From Plasmodium relictum (lineage: Eukaryota; Apicomplexa; Aconoidasida; Haemosporida; Plasmodiidae): DNA of 64,000 nucleotides. Under the pieces are notes generated by a model that saw nothing but the letters and a program-made list of their open reading frames with translations, ran no database searches and had not been told where the DNA came from. The stretch covers positions 1-64,000 of the forward strand of contig NW_021628759.1 in NCBI RefSeq assembly GCF_900005765.1. Direction: 5' to 3'. The translations under genes were made by a program, and so were the position numbers. Of the stretch, positions 9,078 to 18,919 are shown piece by piece (positions within the stretch are counted from its first letter, which is position 1; the number at the start of each line of letters is the position of its first letter).

Positions 9078-9583
9078 GGTTAATAAAAAAATTGTTATTA
9101 ACTCTTCGTAAAATAAAATGACATCTTCGTAATTAAAAAAAATAAAATAAAGTTATTTTTTTTTTTGTCAGTTGAAGTTTGTTTGAATTAAGAAAGAGAA
9201 TTAATTTTTACTTACATAAAAAGCTTAATATATGAAAAAGTATAATGTTTATGTTGTATTTGATTTGTATATATTGAAATAACATTGAATAAATCAGAGT
9301 TTTAACTTTTATTATTTGTTATAAATTGCGTATGTGTATTTAATTAAAAAAATATACTAATTCTTTGTTAATAAAAACACATTTATAAAAGTAAACATAT
9401 AATTGTTAAGCAATACAGAATAATTTAATGTATAATATAAATATTATACATTATAAAATGCCAATATATATATAATAAAAATAAGTATATATATATATAT
9501 AAACGTATATTTAGTTATACATACTCTTTATTAACTTTGTTCAATACTCTGGCAAAGTCATTAAATTGGCAATTAATAAATCA
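9078..9583 (-). mobile_element. LTR-like unit, minus orientation
   Basis: It begins with the ggttaataa hairpin at 9078. The 'gcactgacgc' module is largely lost (a short gacatct remnant near 9120), then come A and T tracts and the body. It closes with a clear 41-bp terminal repeat at 9543-9583 ending AAATCA. Confidence 0.65.
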
Positions 9584-9686
9584 GTAATTTAATTATATAA
9601 AATTTACCTATTCACTATGAATATATTTTTATAATAATCAAATTTAGTAGGAATCGTTGAAACATTTTTTATTAATATGCTTGCAC

Positions 9687-9726
9687 AATACCCTCTAAAG
9701 TTTCTGAATAGATAATTGATAAATCA
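9687..9726 (+). repeat. Isolated diverged terminal repeat
   Basis: A 40-bp relative of the 41-bp terminal repeat ('aataccctctaaag' through 'ataaatca') stands without a recognisable unit body. It is the last trace of the family before the tRNA region. Confidence 0.45.
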
Positions 9727-9983
9727 AATATAGAATTCTATTGGCAATAAAAATGTTATATTTTTAAAATATATTACTTCTTATTTCAAAAATGAGAAAA
9801 AAAAATAAAAAATAAAACCACAATCATTTATCAAATCTCTACAATAATAAAAAATTAAAATATCCTTTATCAAAATTTTCGCACATATTTTAAAATTAAA
9901 ATATAAATTTACAAAATATAATTTTAATGATTAATTTTTATAGGATATAATAATATCTAAAAAATCTATTTTTTTAGTATCTT

Positions 9984-10054
9984 TGCATCTGCCGGGAATC
10001 GAACCCGGGTCACTTCGATGGCAACGAAGTATTCTACCACTAGACCACAGATGC
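9984..10054 (-). tRNA. tRNA-Gly (GCC)
   Basis: The minus strand folds as a cloverleaf: acceptor GCATCTG pairs with CAGATGC plus discriminator A, the D arm is TGGTCTAGTGGTAGA, the anticodon loop is TTGCCAT (GCC) closed by CTTCG/CGAAG, and the T arm holds GGTTCGATTCC. It has no intron and is 71 nt. It is the tRNA nearest the retroelement zone, with its 3' side facing it. Confidence 0.95.
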
Positions 10055-11799
10055 TTGTACAAATTCTTTTAAACTCTTTAAATATACAATTATGATAATT
10101 CACTAAAAAATTAATATCATAATATATAATTTAAATGATTAAGGCATCAAATAGAAAAATTAAAAAAAGAAAATTTTAAATATTTTTCTAAATTAATTTT
10201 TTTTAATATTATTCAACATTCTTTACGTGAATAACTTAAGTTTTCTTTTAAATATTAAAAAATTTTTTTAAATATTTATTGCTTTAATTTTCATATAATC
10301 TTCAAAATAAAAGTAAAATTTTTCAAGAATTTATTTCTATTTCGTATAAGATTTCCTTATTTTAATAATATACATTTTTTTATTTATATTTATATAATTT
10401 ATTGAGATATATTTAAATTTTTTCTTAAAACTTTCCATATAACATTTTTTATTTTAATTCATTAAAATTTTTTAATTATTTTTATAATTAAATGAAATAA
10501 AATTAAATGAAAAAAAACCCTAATTATTCAATATTATATTATATAAATTTTTTAAATTTACTTCAATAGTTAACTTAAAAATTTTTTTTTTTTAATGATT
10601 TTACTTTTTCTTTGTAAAAATAAAATGGACAAATAACTTTTTTGTGCCAATAGTGCTAGGTAAAAAAATTATTTTAAAATAAAAATAAAAATGACAAATA
10701 AAATGTTAATTTTTAGCAATTCTAATATAATATTCAGAATTTAATATTAAATGTAAAAGTTATATTTAAATATTTTAATAAAATTTTCTACTTTTTTTTA
10801 AATTAAAGATGAAAAATTAATTAATCAAAAAAAATGTTTCTAAAAATATATTTAATTTTTAGAACAAAAAGTGTTTATTATTTTATCTGTTAATTATCCT
10901 TTTATACTTAATATAAATTAGATGTAAATTCATCCTCTAAAAAAATTAAGAACATATTAATTAAACATAAAATTTATAAAACATACTAAAAAATTAATGT
11001 TATTTGAGACTTTACTATTTTTGTGGTTCTTTTTATTTTTAATATATGATATATATTATATCATAAACATAAAACTAAATTTATATAAATTTAAAAGAAA
11101 AATATTTTGAATTATTTCCTTTTTAATTATTTTTTCTCTGCTTTTAGGGATAATATGAATAAATATTTAAATTTTAAAAATCCAAAGTTTAACAGTAATT
11201 TTTTAATCAATGAATATTAATTTATATTTCCTTCAATTTTAACAAACAAAAAAATTCTTTTTAAAAAAAAAAAAATAAAAATAAACTTTCTCAAAAATAT
11301 CTATGTTAAATGATATTATACATATATTTATAATGAAATTATACTAAAAGTATTTAATAAAGCAAATATACTTTATACATACCATAATATTAATGAAGTA
11401 TAATATTCTATTTTATGTGGTAAAATATATTTCATTTTAGAGTTTCAAATTAACTTCTCGTTTAATAACTTATATATAAAATATATATATATTTATATTA
11501 TCATTTTATAAAAATATTTATACATTTTTTATAATTATTTTTTTGTATATTAAATTTAAAATTTTTTTTGAAATATTTTTAAATTTAAAGAACTTAATAA
11601 TATAAAACATCCTTTATTATATAAATATTATATTAAGTAAATTTATATATCAACTGTAAGTTTATAAAAATTATATGATCTTCCTAAAACTTTCATCCAA
11701 AATAGAAATATAAAAAAATTCATTAGCCTGAAATGCAAATTATTAATTTTCTTTATTTTATTTAATGTTATCTTCTTTTTACAAAAATAATAATTAAAT
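10055..11799. other. AT-rich spacer between tRNA genes
   Basis: There is only short, low-complexity open sequence with no coding character, and no repeats of the LTR-like family. I see nothing else here. Confidence 0.5.
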
Positions 11800-11871
11800 G
11801 GGCGTGTAGCTCAGCGGTAGAGCAGCTGACTGCAGATCAGCGGGTCCATGGTTCAAATCCGTGCGCGCCCT
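11800..11871 (+). tRNA. tRNA-Cys (GCA)
   Basis: Acceptor GGGCGTG pairs with CGCGCCC (one G-U), followed by discriminator T. The D arm contains AGCTCAGCGGTAGAGC, the anticodon stem-loop is CTGACTGCAGATCAG with GCA, and the T arm has GGTTCAAATCC. It has no intron and is 72 nt. A T run follows the 3' end, suitable as a Pol III stop. Confidence 0.95.
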
Positions 11872-12428
11872 TTATAATGTTACTTTTATTGATATTTTAT
11901 ACTTTTTCTTTCATAATTTTATTTTTATTTAAATATAATTACTATTTTCTTTAAAATAATTATATTATATACATTTGTAAAATTTATAAAATATTAAAGA
12001 AATAAAATTTAAAAATATATATTTTTTTATGTTATGAAATAATCACAAAAAAAGAAAAAAACTCTACCAATTTTATATATGTCAAAATACATTCTTTGTA
12101 TTATTTGATAATTTATATTAACTTTTTAAAATTCATGAACCTAGATTTTCAAAAATTTTTTAATCTAGAAAGAAAATAAAAATTAAAAATGTATTTAGAA
12201 TACTATGCAAAATATATATAAATAAATTTTGTTTAATATTTACACATTTTTCTTTCTATCATTGAATAACAAATTTTGTTTTATACATTTTTTCAAAGCA
12301 TATATTAAAAACGTTCAGTTCTATTATCGCGTATTAGAGAGCCTGTTTGAACAAATTATAATATTTCCCTTAAAATTCCATATCATAAAATGTACTACAT
12401 ATATTATATTTAAATTTTATTAAAATTA
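11872..12428. other. AT-rich spacer
   Basis: No coding or RNA signal is recognised. A short open frame at 12229-12423 is hydrophobic low-complexity sequence and is not taken as a gene. Confidence 0.5.
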
Positions 12429-12502
12429 TACACCAGATGGGACTCGAACCCATAACCTTTGCCTTAGGAAGGCATTGCGCTATCCAATTACGCCACTGGT
12501 GC
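12429..12502 (-). tRNA. tRNA-Arg (CCT)
   Basis: The minus strand reads GCACCAG for the acceptor, with D arm TGGCGTAATTGGATAGCGC, anticodon arm GCCTTCCTAAGGC with CCT, and T arm GGGTTCGAGTCCC. Acceptor base 1 forms a G-U pair with base 72 and the discriminator is A. It has no intron and is 74 nt. Confidence 0.93.
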
Positions 12503-13213
12503 TAATTTGTAATAGTGAACAATAATTAAAATTATTTATTTTTTTTTTTTGTAAACTATTCCTTTTAACATAAGCATTTATAAACATATAAATTTTCCTC
12601 TTTTTATTCTTAAAAGAAACAGATATAATTTTTAATAGAACGAATAATAAAAGAACATTAAAGAAATATATTAAATGTAAAAGAAAAAATTATCAATATA
12701 ATTTTAGTATTTTATATAATATAAACTCATAAAAAAACTTTCAATAATTAAATTCATATATTTTATTGACATATTGTTCTTTAATTATTTTAAATATTTA
12801 TGTTGATATATAAAGTATATTTTTATATATTTATGATAAACTCGTAAAATAATTCAAGTATATAATAATAAAATATTTTTAAAAACATAAAAATAAAAAT
12901 TGATGAAAAATATAAAAATTTCTTAAGAAAAATTACAGTTATTTTTTTTTTACCGCTCTTTATATATAAATATTATTCATTTATTCTAAAGGTCGAGTTG
13001 TTTGAAATATTAATGATTATATTTACCATGTTTTAAAAAAATTCATATATCTTTAAATTTAAGGATATGGATAATAGAAAAATATAACATAAAAAAAAAG
13101 TCATTTAAAGAGTAAAAATCACTTTTTTTTATCAAGTATAAAACCATATTTTAAACTTAAATTTAATTTACAATTACAATTAAATAATGATTGTATACAT
13201 AAGGAGATAAAAA
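12503..13213. other. AT-rich spacer
   Basis: I see no gene, repeat family or structured RNA here. Confidence 0.5.
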
Positions 13214-13285
13214 GGGCCTATGGCGCAACGGTAGCGCGTCTGACTCCAGATCAGAAGGCTGGGGGTTCGAATCCCTCTGGGCTCA
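13214..13285 (+). tRNA. tRNA-Trp (CCA)
   Basis: Acceptor GGGCCTA pairs with TGGGCTC, with discriminator A. The D arm is TGGCGCAACGGTAGCGC, the anticodon arm is CTGACTCCAGATCAG with CCA, and the T arm is GGGGGTTCGAATCCCTC. It has no intron and is 72 nt. Confidence 0.95.
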
Positions 13286-14085
13286 ATTTAACTTTCCCCG
13301 TCTTATATTAGTGAGTATTTATTTTAATTCATTAGTACATATATATATATATAGAAGGCAACTTAAAATATTTATATTATAAAAATAAAAATGTATATCA
13401 TAAAAAAAAAAAATTTAATTTTCTTTATAATTCTTTTATATTTTATTATATATATATATAAAAATTATATTAATATACTAAAGAACTTACCAAATAAAAT
13501 ATATAACTTTCAAAAAATGTAAATATCAATAAAAAATTTATATATATAGAAATATACAAATTTTATAAATTTTTTTTTTTCCCTTTTTCTTAAATATAAT
13601 ATCCTTTTTCTTTTTTTAAATTTAGTTATAAATAAAATATTTTTGAGAAACTTTTACTTATTTCACATACTTTAAGGCAGTATAATAAATTAAATTTTTT
13701 AACCATTTCTTTTGAGATATAATTAAGAGTTAAATTAACCATATTCCAGTATATTTTTATATCATAAGAAAATATGTTATTTCAAAATCATTTAACTGAT
13801 TTTTTTTTTTTAAATGGTATTTTTTCTGATAAAAATAGCTAAAAAATTTTTTTTAAAATATGAAAAAATTCCAAAATTCAATTAAAATAACTGGAAAAAT
13901 ATGTATTAAAAATTAAATGCATTGTAATAATTTCTATTTTGTATTAATAATTTAAGCATTTCCTCTACTAGTTCAGTAGTTTATTATTTTTTCCCAATCA
14001 CTTATATATATGACTTAATAATATTTAGTTTAAACACATATACAAAAAACTATTATACTATAGAGTTTAAATAGATAAAAGAAAA
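13286..14085. other. AT-rich spacer
   Basis: I see no gene, repeat family or structured RNA here. Confidence 0.5.
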
Positions 14086-14159
14086 TAGGCCGGGCAGGAG
14101 TCGAACCCACGACCTCCCGATCCGTAGTCGGGCATTCTATCCAGCTGAACTACCGGCCC
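14086..14159 (-). tRNA. tRNA-Arg (ACG)
   Basis: The minus strand reads GGGCCGG for the acceptor, with D arm TAGTTCAGCTGGATAGA, anticodon arm CCCGACTACGGATCGGG with ACG (expected to be edited to ICG), and T arm GTGGGTTCGACTCCTGC. The discriminator is A. It has no intron and is 74 nt. Confidence 0.94.
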
Positions 14160-16896
14160 TTGAAAGCTTATTGTATAAATTTCATAATATTAAGTAATAA
14201 TTAAAATTTCACTTTATTCCTTTATAAGCCAATCTTTCTTTTACAAAATAATAATGTAATTATTAATATTAAAATTCATTCATATTATAAACCAAATTAT
14301 AACTGTATCATTTTATCCTTTTTTCCCGCTTATTTTATCTCTAAATAATAAATGTTTAACCTTGAATATATCAAAACAAATATTTATTCAACTACGCTTG
14401 TATTCTACATATTATTAATAAAAAAACCACAAATAAAATTCAGAAAAAATATTATTCATTTAATTAATTGCTAGTAAATATTAAATTAAAATATATAATA
14501 CCTTAATATTATACAATTATTTCTTCAAAATAACAAATATTTTAAATAACTTTATATATTAATCATGGACTTTTTTCAAACGTATTTATTAAACTTTTAA
14601 GTTCATTTTTTATTTCATTATATATTCTTCTAATTATTACATATTTTTTTCATAGATAAAATTAGCTTAATAAAAAAAGGAAAATATATACGTTTTAATT
14701 CTTTTATTTTAAAGAAATATAAAATAAGGAAAAACTATGTATATGTAAGCATACTTATATCAAAATTAAAGGTATCATTTTATTCCATATTATAAGTGTA
14801 AATTTTTTTGTTTATTTCTTTGAATATATAAAAAATTACTAATATTACACATTATTTAATAATGCAAACAGAGAAAACAATTATAATTTTAATTATATAA
14901 TACTTAAAAATATAGAATTTGCAATTATACTTAATACTAAAATTCAATTTAAAATTTTCTCTTCATTAAACTACTTAATGAAAATGGAAAATTTTTTTTT
15001 TTATTAAATTATTATATCATTCACTTTTAATTAAAAAATTAAATTTTCAATTTTATTTAATGAATTTTTTAAAATTCTGTTTCATTAATATCTAGACTAT
15101 TATATATATATTCATATATAAATTTGCCACAGATTCAAATTATACGTTAACTAAATATGCCTCATTAAAAAAATTATTAACACTGAAAATAAAAAATTTA
15201 TATATTATTTATATAAAAATATATTTGAACTGAAAGAAAAAATTATGTTTAAAAGAACAAGGAGAATTTTACTTTTTAATTATCTTTAAATAAGTATCTT
15301 TTTGTCTTTTACTATAAATAAATCCTCTCTTTATATTGAAAATGATCATAAATAAAATATAAAGGAAAATTTTTTGTTTTCTCTTGCTATTTTATTTATC
15401 CTTTCTTCATTATATCCTTTAAAATAAATATAAAAATATTGATTTTTTCTACTTAAAGATATATAATTATAACTAGTTGAAAGAACTATAATATTTTTTT
15501 TTCTTTTTTTTTTCACTAAATTTAATAAAAAAAACGTTTTCATTTTTCTCTAATTTTAAAGTAATACGTCAGTTTCTGTACAAGTTACATTTATCCAATA
15601 TGAAATAATAGATAGTAATATAAAAAGTAATGAATTTTTAAATAAAAAAATAGCATTACATAAAAAGCCATACAATATAATAATATTATAAGCAAAATAA
15701 AAATGTAAAAAATAAAGATGTACATTTCATTATATTCTGTATATTCTTTTATATATGATGATCTTTATAAAATATTGAAATAAATAAAAAAATATAGCAT
15801 CTGTCAAAATATTATAATTAAAGTGCTTTCATTTTAATATATTTCTATTAAATTAAATTAAAAAGGATAATTTATGTTTATTAAAACAATTTTTTTTTTT
15901 TTTTTATTTTTAAATGTATTATTTTCTTTTTTTTTTTTTTGATGACACTATAATTTGTCATAGTTGTTACAAAGTTCAAGGTAATATAAAAAAATATAAA
16001 TTTTGTGTAAAAATAAAGAAAAAGCTATAATAAAGCATTTTTTTACAATATAAAAATATGATGAAACATATGTGAACATATAAATTAAATAGCTATATGT
16101 TTAGAAATAGTAGCCTTCATGCTATTATATAAAAAATTTTTTTAATTCGTTCATATACTTCTAACAATAATTTTTTTTTTTTTCCGTTACTAAATTATCA
16201 AGATTTAATTAAAATTATTTAAAAGATATATTTTTTAAAAAAAAATCTTCAAAAACTAAAAAACATTTAAATTAATCGTATAAACAAAATATAACAGGAA
16301 AATAATTTAATTTAATTTTTATTAAAAAAAAATATGTAATAAAATTAAAAATATTTTTTCGGAAAAACTTATGCTTAAACGCTTGTAAATTAATAAAGCA
16401 TATGATTTTTAAACAATCTAAAAAAATAATTGTTTTTTGGTGAAAAAATAAAAAAAAAAAAATTTTAAAGTATATAAAAATGAAGTTAAAAAATATATGT
16501 ATTTGAAAAATTAAAGATATAATCTTATCATAAATTTTATATGAATAAAAATATATCTCAAGTGCCTTTGTAATATTTTTGGAATTATGAAAATATTATA
16601 TTATTCTAACAGTGAAAATATAAATTTTTATGTACGACAATGTTACAAATTTTTATTTTCTTTTCAAAAAGAAATAAAATTCATTGTCATGCAATCTAGA
16701 CTTTCTGCAAAATACATAACTTTTATATTTAATTTCTTATTTTTAATTAAAATAATTTCAAAATTTTAAATTATTTTTAAAATACTTAAACCTTTAAAAA
16801 AATATTTGAAATTTTTAAAAATTAATTATATATTTATATGATTGAAATACTTTTTCTAAAAATAATTTTTATATAGAAAAAAAAAAAAAAAAAAGA
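14160..16896. other. Long AT-rich spacer between the tRNA cluster and the core genes
   Basis: These 2.7 kb hold no supported gene. Two short open frames (15346-15543 minus, 16587-16769 plus) are low-complexity and have no promoter or splice context. A slightly GC-richer patch at about 15938-15982 (gatgacactataatttgtca...) stands out weakly. Confidence 0.5.
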
Positions 16897-18196
16897 ATGA
16901 GAATAACAATTGACATGATAAATGAAGCAGATCAATCTATAAATCCTGTTAACGAAAATACTATCTCTTTAAGAGGTTAAAAATAATATAAATACATAAT
17001 AGTATTAGTAAAAACAAACTTAAGTTCTAAATAAAATATTACATAATATAATTAAAAACAAAATACATTAAATGAATAAATCATAAAAACATTTATATAC
17101 CTTTATAAATAAAATTATAATTGTATTATTTTTTTTTATGTATTTATTAATTATATATATAACAATGTGGAAATTTAATTATAAACATATAAATGAATAT
17201 AAATTTTTATATAAACATTTTTAAAAATCCTTTAATAAGATACATTATTTTATTTTTAACTGTTTACTTTTTTTGTTTTTTTAAGGAAATAAAATAAGTG
17301 TAATTGAAAATTTAGGGGTTACTAAAGATTATTTTGAATGCATTGATTTGAGTGATAATGAAATTATAAAGTTAAATAATTTACCTTACCTACAAAGATT
17401 AAAAACATTAATATTATGCAACAATAAAATAGCAAGAATTGACAGCGATATATTTGAAAACATACCTAATTTAAATTCGTTAATCTTAACTAATAATAAG
17501 GTGAATATATAGAAATATTTTAACTTTAAAAAATTAACATAAATTCATTATGAAAGAAAAAATAAAGCTCGCAATACTTTTTATATTTTTTTTTTTTAAT
17601 TATATATCCACAAAAAAAAAAAAAAAAACTTAATTCTTTACAGTTAGAAAAATTATCAGATCTCAACTCACTTTTTAAAGCTAAAAAGTTAACTAGACTT
17701 AGCTTACTAGAAAATTCTGTTTCCAAGTAAACATATAAACAAATATATTCCTATTCTTATAAATATTATTTTATTTGTTTATTTTTATTTTATTTATTTT
17801 TTTTTTTTATTAGATTAGAAAACTATCGTGAGTATTTAATTTTTAATTTGCCTTCATTAAAGTATTTAGATTTTCAAAAAATAAAAAAGAAAGATAGGGA
17901 AATAGCAACAGAAGTAATGAAAAATTTTAACCCAAATAATAAAGGTCTAGTTTATGAAATTTTAATTATTTTATATTTAATAATTTTATTAGTATAAATA
18001 ATATAATGAACTTTTAATTATTCCATACTTTCTTTTTTTTTTTTTTTTTTATTTTGATCATTATTTCTTTCTAATTATTTTTTAATTTCTATATTACATT
18101 TTAACGTTTTAATAGCTTAATTACTAAAACATTTATATATTTGATTTATTTTTTAATTTTTTTTTTTATTTTACAGAAAATAACGAATTAAGCTAA
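16897..18196 (+). CDS. U2 small nuclear ribonucleoprotein A' (U2A'/Lea1)
   Basis: U2A' is the leucine-rich-repeat subunit of the U2 snRNP. It binds U2B'' and helps U2 snRNA recognise the branch point in the nucleus. Five exons are inferred: 16897-16975, 17286-17500, 17644-17726, 17814-17944 and 18177-18196, all with GT..AG borders and matching phases, giving about 175 residues. The start MRITIDMINEA, the repeats SLRGNKISVIENLG, CIDLSDNEIIKL, LILCNNKIARI and SLILTNNKLEKLSDL, and the cap LENYREYLIFNLPSLKYLDF are typical of the family; the conserved YR..LI..LP.LK.LD closing motif is present. The last exon is tiny and its donor (GTCTAG) is weak. Without that splice the frame would end at 17997 with a hydrophobic tail, which I consider less likely. 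The ATG follows a long A tract. Confidence 0.88.
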
Positions 18197-18919
18197 CATT
18201 TCATTATTCATTTATTTATATTTTTTTTTCCTTTTTCTATTAAAAAAAGTATATTACTTTAAAAAAAAGTAAAAGACGCAAATTAGAATGTCAAATTTTT
18301 TTTTTTTAAATATTTAAAACATAAAAGTATTTTAAATCATAAAACTATTTGCATAATTATGCTTATATCTTCGTATTTTAATAAGTATATTACTTTTATG
18401 AAAAATAAATTGATATAAAATTAATACAAAAAGTTTAAATGTATATTTTTTTTTTTTTTTCTGCTAATATTATTTTGAAATTATTAAGATATTATGTATT
18501 TTAAGCAAAATTTTTTAGTAAAAATTAAGAATTTATTTTATTTTTAGTTTTTTTCATGCACTAAATTTTAAAACATAAAATTTTTTTATAATAGTTTTAT
18601 ATAATTTTAAGTGAAAAAAGCAAATCATAAGGATTTTTTTGTCGTAGAATTTTTTTCTATTACAAAATAATTTTTTTGTAAAAATTTTATTTGAACAATT
18701 AAATATATGCACTAATATTTTTATGTTTTATGAATAAATTTTAAATATTTTTACTTCAAAGCATATGTAAAATATTGTGGAAATTATGACAATTTGAAAA
18801 AGCATAACAAATGAATAAAAACAAAAAAGAAAAAATAAATGAAATAAAATATAGTATGAAACATATTTAAATTTTAAAAAAATATAATTAAAATAATAAA
18901 AGGAAAAAATGACTAAAAC
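18197..18919. other. Intergenic, promoter side of the following gene
   Basis: AT-rich sequence with T and A tracts; nothing specific is recognised. Confidence 0.5.

Noticed and set aside
1-9726. CRISPR-like or satellite array
   Set aside because: The repeats are dispersed units of 0.5-0.7 kb in both orientations, with no regular short repeat-spacer pattern; the organism is eukaryotic.
15346-15543. Minus-strand 65-codon frame in the tRNA-proximal spacer
   Set aside because: Lys/Phe/Tyr low complexity; no splice partners or known motif.
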